Assembly: GCF_020099275.1 (NCBI RefSeq)
Contig: NZ_CP083646.1
Span: forward strand, 682,001-746,000
Source of the DNA: Corynebacterium falsenii
GTDB lineage: Bacteria > Actinomycetota > Actinomycetes > Mycobacteriales > Mycobacteriaceae
Length of the DNA stretch: 64,000 bases
Reading direction: 5' to 3'
Positions 30,010 to 38,037 of the stretch are shown piece after piece (position 1 is the stretch's first letter; each line of letters opens with the position of its first letter). The position numbers and the translations under genes are program-made. Under the pieces are notes generated by a model, which ran no database searches, had not been told where the DNA came from, and saw only the letters and a list, made by a program, of their open reading frames with translations.

Positions 30010-31413
30010 ATGGATTTCACGCCCTACGATCTCATGGTCGATGTCGGATTGATCTCTGTACTCATGATCGTCGGCACCTTCATGCGCCGGCACTTCCAGT
30101 GGTTCCGTAGGCTTCTCATCCCGGCCCCGATCACCGCCGGGCTCCTCGCCCTGGCGCTCGGCCCGCAGGTCCTCGGGATCATGCCCTTCTCCGATTCCCT
30201 GAGCACCTATTCGACGATCCTCATCGCCGTCGTCTTCGCCGCCATGCCCTACAGCATGGCCTTCGCGTCCGGCAGCTTCGCCAAGGCTCGGAACATGTGG
30301 GCGTACTCAACGTCGATGTTCCTTGGGCAGTGGGGCATCTTCATCCTCCTCGGGGCTTTCGTCTTCGCCCCGCTCTTCGGTACTCCCGACTGGTTCGGCA
30401 TGATGCTGCCCGTCGGCTTCGTCGGCGGCTTCGGCACCGCCGCGGCAGTCGGTGGCGCCCTCGATTCCGTGGGCATGGAGGCCGCCAGCTCCCTCGGCTT
30501 CACCGCCGCCACCCTCGGCACCCTCGCCGCCATCGTGGGCGGCATCATCTTTGCCAACTGGGGCATCCGTACCGGTCGGACCAACACCTTGCCCGAGAAG
30601 CTCCCTTGGGAGCTCCGCAGCGGCGAGATCACCGACGAAGACAAGCAGCCCTCGATCGGCAAGGCCACCACGAACCCCTCATCGATCGAACCCCTGGCTC
30701 TGCACGTCGGCTTCATCACCGTCACCGTGATGATCGCCTACTTCCTCAAACAGTGGCTCGAGTCCATCTTCCCCGAGCTGACCATTCCGCTTTTCGCGCT
30801 CTCCTTCGTGGTCGGCGTCGGCGGTCGGATCTTCCTGCGTGTCATCAATCGGCCGAAGTACCTCGACGCCCAAACGGTCCGCTCGATCTCAGGTGCGTCG
30901 ACGGACTACCTCATTGCGTTCGGCATCGCATCGATCGTTCCGTCGGCTGTGGCTGGTTATCTCGTTCCATTGCTCATTCTCTTCGCCGCGGGCGTGGTGT
31001 ACTGCACGCTGATTTTCTTCCTCTCCTCGCCTTTGTATTTCGGCGATCAGTGGCTCGAGCGCGGCATTTTCGGCTGGGGTTGGGCTACCGCCTCCGTGGC
31101 CACCGGCATCGCCTTGCTGAAGATCGTCGATCCTGACCTCAAGTCCGGAACGCTCGACGACTACGGGGTGGCCTATGTCGGGTTCGCCCCCTTCGAGATC
31201 GGCATGAACATCCTTGCGCCCATTGCGGTGCTCGCAGGCTTCCTGTCCGGGCTCGGAGGGGTGGCTCTGGTCGTGGCGGTCGGTGTGTTCGTGGTGCCCT
31301 TCTTCCTCGGGTGGATGCCTAATCATGGAAAGTCATCCGGGAAGGGAGGTTCGAGAGGAAAGGGGAGCGGGAAGGGGAGTTCGGCGGCGAGCGCCACCTC
31401 GAACGCAGACTAG
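30010..31413 (+). CDS. gltS: Sodium/glutamate symporter, GltS (ESS) family
   Basis: 467-residue integral membrane protein with about 10-12 hydrophobic segments. The N-terminus MRRHFQWFRRLLIPAPITAGLLAL matches the LIPAP motif of GltS. Two inverted halves are separated by a hydrophilic loop (NTLPEKLPWELRSGEI). The Gly-rich pore segments are GFVGGFGTAAAVGGAL and GIFGWGWATASVATG. ATG at 30010 with GAAAGG upstream. A Lys/Gly/Ser tail (GKSSGKGGSRGKGSGKGSS) ends the protein. Predicted Na+-coupled glutamate uptake; divergent enough that another anionic solute is possible. Flanked by gene-poor, repeat-bearing DNA on both sides, which hints at insertion here. Confidence 0.82.
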   Translation: MDFTPYDLMVDVGLISVLMIVGTFMRRHFQWFRRLLIPAPITAGLLALALGPQVLGIMPFSDSLSTYSTILIAVVFAAMPYSMAFASGSFAKARNMWAYSTSMFLGQWGIFILLGAFVFAPLFGTPDWFGMMLPVGFVGGFGTAAAVGGALDSVGMEAASSLGFTAATLGTLAAIVGGIIFANWGIRTGRTNTLPEKLPWELRSGEITDEDKQPSIGKATTNPSSIEPLALHVGFITVTVMIAYFLKQWLESIFPELTIPLFALSFVVGVGGRIFLRVINRPKYLDAQTVRSISGASTDYLIAFGIASIVPSAVAGYLVPLLILFAAGVVYCTLIFFLSSPLYFGDQWLERGIFGWGWATASVATGIALLKIVDPDLKSGTLDDYGVAYVGFAPFEIGMNILAPIAVLAGFLSGLGGVALVVAVGVFVVPFFLGWMPNHGKSSGKGGSRGKGSGKGSSAASATSNAD

Positions 31414-31500
31414 GAAGCGGGGGAGTATGTGGGGGAGTTTGAGAGAGCGTGGGCGAGTGCGGGTGAGCGCGAAGGAACACGCGTGCAGCCAAGAGCCCAC

Positions 31501-31572
31501 GCGCCCACAACAATGCACTCACAACCAAGCATCCACGCGCCCACAACAGTGCACTCACAATCAAGCGCCCAC
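31501..31572. repeat. Two tandem 36-bp repeats
   Basis: Copies 31501-31536 and 31537-31572 share GCGCCCACAACA and GCACTCACAA with a few substitutions. A shorter repeat, ATCCGCGC, follows at 31573 and 31587. Located between gltS and the rhodanese gene. Confidence 0.88.
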
Positions 31573-31643
31573 ATCCGCGCATCCACATCCGCGCACCCGG
31601 CACCCCGCGCAGCCCGGCCGAGTCTGCCCTAAACTGGAGCATC

Positions 31644-32531
31644 ATGAGCCCCAACTCCGAGTCACCTGAAGCGTCAAAGCCACAGTCTCCCGCCTTCATC
31701 ACCGGCGCAGACATGTACGCCGCCTACAACCGCGGCGAGCGTATGACGATCCTCGATTCTCACTACTACAAGACCGAGAACAGCGCCTGGGAAGCCTACG
31801 TCAGCCAGCACATCCCCGGCTCGATGTTTTGTAATCCCCTCATGCACCTCGCGGCCATTCCCTCGCGTGAGCTCGGCCGCAACCCCCTGCCCGAAACCGG
31901 CCGCCTCCAGCAGCTCTTTGACGATTGGGGAATCACCGAGGGCAAGCCCGTCTACATCTACGACGCCGGCACCAACCTCTACGCCGCCCGCGCCTGGTGG
32001 GTCCTGCGTTGGGCCGGATTCCATGACGTGCACATTCTCAACGGTGGCACCTCCGAGTGGGAAAAGGCCGGCGGCGACCTCGCCGGCGGCATCGGAGCCC
32101 TGCGCGGGCGAGGGAATGTAACTGTTGCCCCCAACAGCATGCCCGAGCTCAACATCGATGAGGTCGACGACTGGAAGGAAGACAAGTTCCTCGTCGACTG
32201 CCGCGGTAGAGGACGCTTCGCCGGGCTCCGCGAGCAATACGACCACCAAGCCGGGCACATCCCCGGGGCGATCAATATTCCCGTCAGCGAACTCCGCGCC
32301 GACCGCGGTGCCAAGGCGGGCCCCATCGCCAGTCCCGAAAAGGTGCGTGAGGTGCTCGCGGAATTCGGCGTCGATAAGGGTGAAGATGTGGCGGTGTATT
32401 CCGGCTCGGGTGTGGGATCGGCCCTGTTCATCGCGGCCATGGAGCACGCCGGTTTGACCGGGGCGCGGCACTTCGTGGGAGGTTGGTCACAATGGGCCGC
32501 TTCCCGCACACGGCCCATCGAACGCGATTAA
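31644..32531 (+). CDS. Two-domain rhodanese-like protein with Cys-to-Ser active site
   Basis: 295 residues, arranged as a thiosulfate/3-mercaptopyruvate sulfurtransferase. The inactive N-terminal domain (~20-145) has ILDSHYY, HIPGSMFCNP and VYIYDAGTN. The C-terminal domain (~165-290) has FLVDCRGRGRFAG, HQAGHIPGAINIPVSEL and GGWSQWAA. The catalytic loop, normally CGSGV with cysteine, reads YSGSGVGSA with S253 at that position, so classical persulfide chemistry should be lost. ATG at 31644 follows TGGAG. It may be a regulatory or binding protein, or the codon may be an error. Followed after 11 bp by the EIIA-like gene. Confidence 0.85.
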   Translation: MSPNSESPEASKPQSPAFITGADMYAAYNRGERMTILDSHYYKTENSAWEAYVSQHIPGSMFCNPLMHLAAIPSRELGRNPLPETGRLQQLFDDWGITEGKPVYIYDAGTNLYAARAWWVLRWAGFHDVHILNGGTSEWEKAGGDLAGGIGALRGRGNVTVAPNSMPELNIDEVDDWKEDKFLVDCRGRGRFAGLREQYDHQAGHIPGAINIPVSELRADRGAKAGPIASPEKVREVLAEFGVDKGEDVAVYSGSGVGSALFIAAMEHAGLTGARHFVGGWSQWAASRTRPIERD

Positions 32532-32542
32532 GCTTTTGGGCC

Positions 32543-33106
32543 ATGAACAGCTTGCCCTCCCCAGAACCGCGCGGTTCGGGCGCGGGCGGAGGACGAGCTG
32601 TCGTGACGCCCTTCTCGGGCACTGCGGTGAGCCTCCGCGCGGTGCCCGACCCCGTGTTCGCCATGGGCACCATGGGATACGGCGTGGCCGTCATTCCCGA
32701 TCCCGATGTGGAAATGGTCCGCGTCACCGCGCCCATCACCGGCGTCATCACGCGCGTGCAGCCGCACCTGTACGTGATCCAGGCCGTCCCGCCCGAGAGC
32801 ACCGCACGAAGGATCCTGTCCGGGTGGCGCCGATTCGCCGAGGCCAGCGACCACCCGAGCGTGGTGGTGAGCGTGGGCGTCGATACCGCGCGGCTCGGCG
32901 GGGTTGGGTACGACCTGCACGTGGGGGAGGGGCAGCTCGTCCGCCGCGGCGAGGCCCTCTGCAGCTTTGCGCCGCGTGAGCTCAGCCGGCTCGGCTTCGA
33001 TCCGATCACGTCGGTGGTCGGGCTGCAGCTCACCGCCGACGAGGTGGAGCTTCGGGTCATGGAAGGCGAGCCCGTTCTGGCGGGGGACTGTCTGTTTCTC
33101 CTGTAG
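32543..33106 (+). CDS. Orphan EIIA-Glc-like PTS protein lacking one active-site histidine
   Basis: 187 residues. The fold pattern of glucose-type EIIA is clear: FSGTAVSLRAVPDPVFAMGTMGYGVAVIP, APITGVITRV, VGVDTARLGGVGYDLHVGEGQLVRRGEALCSF. In EIIA-Glc two histidines act together. The first appears retained (H75, QPHLYVI), but the phospho-accepting second, normally in HVGIDT, is S110 (VVVSVGVDT). No EIIB or EIIC domain is attached or nearby. Phosphotransfer is therefore doubtful; a sensor role is inference. ATG at 32543 chosen for the family N-terminus; its ribosome-binding site is weak. Confidence 0.8.
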   Translation: MNSLPSPEPRGSGAGGGRAVVTPFSGTAVSLRAVPDPVFAMGTMGYGVAVIPDPDVEMVRVTAPITGVITRVQPHLYVIQAVPPESTARRILSGWRRFAEASDHPSVVVSVGVDTARLGGVGYDLHVGEGQLVRRGEALCSFAPRELSRLGFDPITSVVGLQLTADEVELRVMEGEPVLAGDCLFLL

Positions 33107-33184
33107 GTGGTTGTGCGGGGGCGGTGTGGGACTGTCCGGGGCTGTGTGGGATTGCGCGGGTGTTGTGCAGGAGTGCGGTGGAGC

Positions 33185-33212
33185 TTGTCATGCCCCCGCG
33201 CGAAGCCATACT
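33185..33212 (+). promoter_or_regulatory. Candidate promoter giving a leaderless mRNA
   Basis: TTGTCA (33185-33190), 16-bp spacer, CATACT (33207-33212). The GTG start of the next gene is at 33221, where transcription would begin. Confidence 0.5.
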
Positions 33213-33220
33213 GTTGTGGA

Positions 33221-33811
33221 GTGACTCGCCGAATCTTCAGCCTGCTCGCGGTGCTTGGACTCGTGGGCGCCATGTCGGGCGTGACCGAATACCTCACCCC
33301 GTCTCCGCCCGTCTCGATCGCCTTTTTCGTGGTGATGCTCCTGCTCCAAATCTGGCCGCTCTACCTGACCCAGCAGTCGACCTACGGGCACTTTCGGCAT
33401 CCCGTGAACCGTATGTATAGCCTCTTTTCGGTCATCGGGATCGTGGGGACGATCGTGATGTTTTCGTTCATGGTGATCCGCTCGTCGGTGGTGGCGGTGA
33501 GCATCGCTGGGTCGTTGATGTTTATGGGCATCGTTGGGGCCGGTGTTCTCGCCTTTTTTGCGACGCCATGGCGCGACCACATGTTTCGGGAGGATATGGT
33601 GCGCAGGGAGCGCAGCCGGGAGTCGGCAGGGGACCGCGGGCGTGCCCGTGAGAAGATCGTGGCCGCGCAGAGAACACTGGCCCAGAAGACGCAGAAAACA
33701 CAAAACACGCTGAGGGCACAGAAGACACTGGGGGCCCAGAAGGTGCAGAAGGCCCAGCCAGCACAAGAGGCGCAAAAGACCCAGCAGTCGCAGCAGTCGC
33801 AGGGCGAGTAG
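33221..33811 (+). CDS. Four-helix membrane protein with Gln/Lys/Ala-rich tail (unknown)
   Basis: 196 residues from GTG at 33221; the frame is open further upstream but encodes a Cys/Arg-rich stretch unlike protein. Four hydrophobic segments: LLAVLGLVGAMSGV, SIAFFVVMLLLQIWPLYL, MYSLFSVIGIVGTIVMFSFM and VAVSIAGSLMFMGIVGAGVL. A charged cytoplasmic tail follows. Its last ~45 residues repeat QKT/QKA/QNT units, consistent with expansion of short repeats. No family recognised. Probably leaderless. Confidence 0.65.
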   Translation: MTRRIFSLLAVLGLVGAMSGVTEYLTPSPPVSIAFFVVMLLLQIWPLYLTQQSTYGHFRHPVNRMYSLFSVIGIVGTIVMFSFMVIRSSVVAVSIAGSLMFMGIVGAGVLAFFATPWRDHMFREDMVRRERSRESAGDRGRAREKIVAAQRTLAQKTQKTQNTLRAQKTLGAQKVQKAQPAQEAQKTQQSQQSQGE

Positions 33812-33817
33812 CCGCAG

Positions 33818-34681
33818 CTATAACCCGTGCTTCCGGTTGATGAGCCGGTGCATCCACGCCGTCGGCAGCACCCGCGCCAGCGGGAACACCAGCGGCGCCA
33901 TCGACCCCACCGCGTAGAGCGGGCGCGGTTTTTTAGGTGTTTCAATCGCCTTGAGGATCTCCCGCGCCACCCGTTCCGGAGAGATACCGCGGGCCTCGTT
34001 GGCGTCCAGGTGGTCGAGCATCGTCGAAAATTCCGCGCCGTACGGTCCCTCCAGGTTCGCGTACTTCGTGCGACGCTGCGACAGCCCCGTGTTGATCGAG
34101 CCCGGCTCCACCACCGACACCCCCACTCCGAAAGGCGCGACCTCCCGACGCAACGAGAACGCGAAGCCCTTGAGCGCCGCCTTGCTCGCCACGTAGCTAC
34201 TGCGATAGGCCAGCGGGAAGCTCCCCAGCATCGACCCGACCATGACGATCCGGCCGTAGCCCGCCTCGCGCATCGCGGGCAACAGCTTCTGCGTGAGATC
34301 TACCTGGCCCAGCACGTTCGTCTGGAAAAGTCTCTCCAGTGCGGCGCGGGGCAGCTCCTCGAACGGCCCCGATTGGCTCTCACCCGCGTTGTTGACGAGC
34401 ACCGCGGGCGTGCCCATCGCCAGAACCGACTCGGCGAAGGAAGCGATGCTGTCTGGATCGGCGAGATCGAGGGGCAGCATGTCGAAGGGCTCCCGGCAAT
34501 CCCCCGGATTGCGGCTGGTGCCGATGACGCGCAGGGTGGCGTCGGACGAAAGAGCGAGAGCGGTGGCCCGGCCGATGCCCGAGGACGCCCCGGTGACGAT
34601 CGCGAGGCGGCGCGGCGAAGCTGAGCGTGAGGATGTGCGTGAAGATGTGCGTGAGGATGCGTGTGAGTGTTCGTGTGCCAT
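33818..34681 (-). CDS. Short-chain dehydrogenase/reductase
   Basis: 287 residues from ATG at 34681. After a Ser/His/Arg-rich N-terminus of ~25 residues comes the classical SDR: cofactor site AIVTGASSGIGRATAL, VLVNNAG, and catalytic YxxxK in YRSSYVASKAALKG. The C-terminal ALYAVGSMAPLVFPLARVLPTAWMHRLIN resembles membrane-associated lipid or ketone reductases. An upstream TTG start at 34714 is possible but adds an atypical extension. Convergent with the membrane-protein gene and divergent from the glycine riboswitch. Substrate unknown. Confidence 0.85.
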   Translation of the reverse strand: MAHEHSHASSRTSSRTSSRSASPRRLAIVTGASSGIGRATALALSSDATLRVIGTSRNPGDCREPFDMLPLDLADPDSIASFAESVLAMGTPAVLVNNAGESQSGPFEELPRAALERLFQTNVLGQVDLTQKLLPAMREAGYGRIVMVGSMLGSFPLAYRSSYVASKAALKGFAFSLRREVAPFGVGVSVVEPGSINTGLSQRRTKYANLEGPYGAEFSTMLDHLDANEARGISPERVAREILKAIETPKKPRPLYAVGSMAPLVFPLARVLPTAWMHRLINRKHGL

Positions 34682-34725
34682 GAGCCAATTATGGGGCAAC
34701 CCCGCAGCGTACAACGCGGCTTTCG

Positions 34726-34755
34726 TTTACGCGGGTCACGTTCGCCACGTATGAT
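34726..34755 (+). promoter_or_regulatory. Promoter of the riboswitch-gcvP transcript
   Basis: TTTACG (34726-34731), 18-bp spacer, TATGAT (34750-34755); predicted start near 34762, just upstream of the first aptamer. Confidence 0.55.
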
Positions 34756-34784
34756 CGAGGGACAACTGCATACGCCGTTTGCAG

Positions 34785-34981
34785 CCGCGGCGGGAGATGT
34801 CGAGCTTCGCGCCGACTGCCGAAGGAGCAAATCCTCCCCGGGACACTCTCAGGCCCCCGAACCGCCGCGGCCAGGCACCTCTGGAAAGATCCCCGAGCCG
34901 TCGTATGCCGCGGGGGCACCGAAGGAGAAAAGCGCCTAGCGCGCCCAAGCTCTCAGGTACCAACGACAGAGCGGGGAGGGC
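34785..34981 (+). promoter_or_regulatory. Tandem glycine riboswitch
   Basis: Two successive aptamers. The first has CGGGAGATG, GCCGAAGGAGCAA (34818-34830), CTCTCAGG (34846-34853) and CCTCTGGAAAGAT. The second has CACCGAAGGAGAAAAGC (34918-34934), CTCTCAGGTA (34950-34959) and GACAGAGCGGGG (34965 on). These are the conserved core sequences of the glycine aptamer. The distance to the gcvP start is about 40 nt. Glycine binding is expected to switch on the cleavage-system genes. Confidence 0.95.
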
Positions 34982-35019
34982 CATCGATAGTCGTGCGAGA
35001 CCACAGAAAGATCCGCCCC

Positions 35020-37974
35020 ATGACCCCCTTCGTCCACCGTCACATTGGACCCAACGCCGACGATACCCAGGAGATTCTCGACTTCCTCGGGTACTCCAGC
35101 AGCACCGACCTCGCCAACGCGGCCCTGCCCGATTCCATCAAGCAGCAGAACCCCATTGGCCTGCCCGAGCCGCTCTCCGAGCAGGACACGCTGGCCCAGC
35201 TGCGCGCCTACGCCGCCAAGAACACGCTGAAGAAGCAGCTCATCGGTAACGGCTTTTACGACACGATCACCCCGGCCGTGATCCGCCGCAACGTGGTGGA
35301 AAACCCGGGCTGGTACACCGCCTACACGCCCTACCAGCCGGAGATTGCCCAGGGCCGACTCGAGGCGCTGCTGAACTTCCAGACGATGGTGGAGGACCTG
35401 ACGGGCCTGCCGATCGCCGGTGCGTCGCTGCTCGATGAGGCGACCGCCGTGGCCGAGGCCGTGCAGCTCATGGCCCGCGGCAACGCCAAGGCGTTCAAGA
35501 AGGGTGGCGTGGTGCTGCTCGATTCGGCGCTGCACCAGCAGTCGATCACCGTGACCCTGGCGCGCGCCGAGGCGGCGGGGATTGCCGTGGAGGTTGCGGA
35601 TCTGACTGGCGGTGCCGAGGGTGCCGATGGTGCCGAGGCGGCCGACCTGTTCGACCGCGACATCGTCGGCGTGGTCCTGTCCAACCCGGGCAGCACCGGC
35701 CGCGTGCAGGATCTTTCCGGCATCATTGCCCAGGCCAAGAACGCCGGCGCCCTCGTGACCGTGGCCTGCGACCTGCTGGCCCAGGTGCTCATCGCGTCGC
35801 CGGGCAGCCAGGGCGCGGACATTGCCGTGGGCTCCGCACAGCGCTTCGGCGTGCCCCTGTTCTACGGCGGACCGCACGCCGGTTTCATCGCGTGTACTGA
35901 GGACCTGCAGCGCAAGCTGCCCGGCCGCATCGTGGGCGTGAGCGTCGATTCCGAGGGCAACCCCGCCTACCGCCTCGCCCTGCAGACCCGCGAGCAGCAC
36001 ATTCGCCGCGACAAGGCTACCTCGAACATCTGCACCGCCCAGGCGCTGCTGGCCGTGGTCGCGAGCTTCTACGCCGTGTGGCACGGCCCCGAGGGCCTGC
36101 GCGAGATCGCCGCGTCCGTGCACGCCCGGGCCATGGCGCTGGCCGTGGGCCTGTCCGAAGCCGGCCTCCCGCTGGCGCACGACACTTTCTTCGACACCGT
36201 GACCGTGGACGTCAGCTCCACCTTCGACAGCGCGGATGCCGCCCTGTCCGCCGCCTGCGATGCCGGCTTCAACCTGCGCCGCGTCAACGATTCCTTCGTG
36301 GGCATATCCGTGGGCGAATCCACCACCGACGCTGACGTGGAGGAGCTGGTTAGGGTTCTTTCTGGTCGCGACGCCACAGTGAACACCGCCGCCAGCTCCG
36401 CCGAGGAACTGCTGGCTGGTTCTGTGCTCGAGGGGCTGCTGCGCGAGGACGAGATTCTCACCCACCCAATCTTCCGTTCGATTACCTCCGAGACGCAGAT
36501 GATGCGCTACATGCGCATGCTGTCCGATCGCGACCTGGCGCTGGATCGCACGATGATTCCGTTGGGTTCCTGCACCATGAAGCTCAACTCGGCGGTGTCC
36601 ATGGAGCCGATCACGTGGCCGAACTTCGCCGGGATCCACCCGCACGTGCCGGATGAGCAGGCCGCCGGTTGGTTGGAGCTCATCGAGGACCTCGAGACCA
36701 AGCTGGCCAAGATCACCGGGTACGCGAAGGTGAGTGTGCAGCCGAACTCCGGTGCGCAGGGCGAGTTTGCCGGCCTGCTAGCGATCCGCCGCTACCACCA
36801 GTCCCGCGGCGATCACGAGCGCACGATCGTGCTGATCCCGGCTTCCGCGCACGGCACCAACGCCGCGTCAGCCGCGCTGGCCGGGCTCAAGGTGGTTGCC
36901 GTGAAGAACGCCGAGGATGGCTCGGTGGATCTCGACGACCTGGATGCGAAGCTGGAGAAGTACGGCCCGCAGACCGCGGGCATCATGATCACCTACCCGT
37001 CCACGCACGGCGTGTTCGAGGAGCAGGTCCGCGAGGTGTGCAAGAAGGTACACGATGCGGGCGGCCAGGTGTACGTCGACGGCGCGAACCTCAATGCGAT
37101 CGTGGGGCTAGCGCAGCCGGGCGAGTTCGGCGGCGACGTGTCGCACCTGAACCTGCACAAGACCTTCACCATCCCCCACGGTGGTGGCGGCCCGGGCGTG
37201 GGCCCGGTGTGCGTGGCCGAGCAGCTCGTTCCGTTCCTGCCCTCCGACCCGGGCCAGGACGTGAAGGAAGGCTTCGAGGAAGGTCAGCCGGTGAGCGGCA
37301 CCAAGTATGGTTCCGTGGGCGTGCTGCCGATCACCTGGTCGTACATTGCGATGATGGGCGACGAGGGTCTGACCGAGGCATCACGCATGGCGCTGGTGAA
37401 CGCGAACTACATTTCCGCAAAGCTGCACGATTACTTCCCCACGCTGTACACCGGTAAGAACGACCTGGTGGGCCACGAGTGCATCCTGGATCTGCGGGAG
37501 CTGACCAAGAAGTCCGGTGTGACCGCCGAGGACGTTTCGAAGCGCCTCATGGACTACGGATTCCACGCCCCGACCCTGGCGTTCCCCGTGGCGGGCACGC
37601 TCATGGTGGAGCCCACCGAGTCGGAGGATAAGGCTGAACTCGATCGTTTCATTGAGGCCATGGTGTCGATCCACGGCGAGATCCAGGAGATCGTGGACGG
37701 CAAGGTCGCGCTCGAGGATTCCGTGGTGCGCCAGGCTCCCTTCACCGCGTTCTCTGTGACCCGCGACGACTTCGAAGAGGCCGTGTCCAAGGGCGCGTTC
37801 ACGCGTGAGCAGGCGGCCTTCCCGGTTCCGGGGCTGCGGCACACGAAGTACTTCCCGCCGGTGCGCCGCATCGACAATGCGTATGGCGACCGTAACCTGG
37901 TGTGCTCGTGCCCGCCGCTGGAGGCTTTCGATATTGAGGCCGACAACGATACTGACACTGGGGCGGACGCGTAG
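35020..37974 (+). CDS. gcvP: Glycine dehydrogenase (decarboxylating), GcvP
   Basis: P-protein of the glycine cleavage system: PLP-dependent decarboxylation of glycine and transfer of aminomethyl to lipoyl-GcvH. 984 residues from ATG at 35020 (MTPFVHRHIGPNADDTQEIL), the fused homodimeric form. Conserved segments include YTPYQPEIAQGRLEALLNFQ, PLFYGGPHAGF, GSCTMKLN and the PLP-lysine region NLHKTFTIPHGGGGPGVGPV (Lys at about 712). A short Gly/Ala/Asp insertion occurs at ~195 (TGGAEGADGAEAADL). It leads gcvP-gcvT under the tandem glycine riboswitch. Confidence 0.98.
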   Translation: MTPFVHRHIGPNADDTQEILDFLGYSSSTDLANAALPDSIKQQNPIGLPEPLSEQDTLAQLRAYAAKNTLKKQLIGNGFYDTITPAVIRRNVVENPGWYTAYTPYQPEIAQGRLEALLNFQTMVEDLTGLPIAGASLLDEATAVAEAVQLMARGNAKAFKKGGVVLLDSALHQQSITVTLARAEAAGIAVEVADLTGGAEGADGAEAADLFDRDIVGVVLSNPGSTGRVQDLSGIIAQAKNAGALVTVACDLLAQVLIASPGSQGADIAVGSAQRFGVPLFYGGPHAGFIACTEDLQRKLPGRIVGVSVDSEGNPAYRLALQTREQHIRRDKATSNICTAQALLAVVASFYAVWHGPEGLREIAASVHARAMALAVGLSEAGLPLAHDTFFDTVTVDVSSTFDSADAALSAACDAGFNLRRVNDSFVGISVGESTTDADVEELVRVLSGRDATVNTAASSAEELLAGSVLEGLLREDEILTHPIFRSITSETQMMRYMRMLSDRDLALDRTMIPLGSCTMKLNSAVSMEPITWPNFAGIHPHVPDEQAAGWLELIEDLETKLAKITGYAKVSVQPNSGAQGEFAGLLAIRRYHQSRGDHERTIVLIPASAHGTNAASAALAGLKVVAVKNAEDGSVDLDDLDAKLEKYGPQTAGIMITYPSTHGVFEEQVREVCKKVHDAGGQVYVDGANLNAIVGLAQPGEFGGDVSHLNLHKTFTIPHGGGGPGVGPVCVAEQLVPFLPSDPGQDVKEGFEEGQPVSGTKYGSVGVLPITWSYIAMMGDEGLTEASRMALVNANYISAKLHDYFPTLYTGKNDLVGHECILDLRELTKKSGVTAEDVSKRLMDYGFHAPTLAFPVAGTLMVEPTESEDKAELDRFIEAMVSIHGEIQEIVDGKVALEDSVVRQAPFTAFSVTRDDFEEAVSKGAFTREQAAFPVPGLRHTKYFPPVRRIDNAYGDRNLVCSCPPLEAFDIEADNDTDTGADA

Positions 37975-38037
37975 GCTGACACCGACACCCCAGCTAACCG
38001 ATAGCTAACCAATAGCAACGAAAGCGATAGACGTCTT

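Noticed and set aside
30297..31136. 279-codon frame within gltS
   Set aside because: Arg/His-rich frame shadow of a membrane-protein gene.
31501..31600. CRISPR array
   Set aside because: Only two directly adjacent 36-bp units with no unique spacers and no cas genes.
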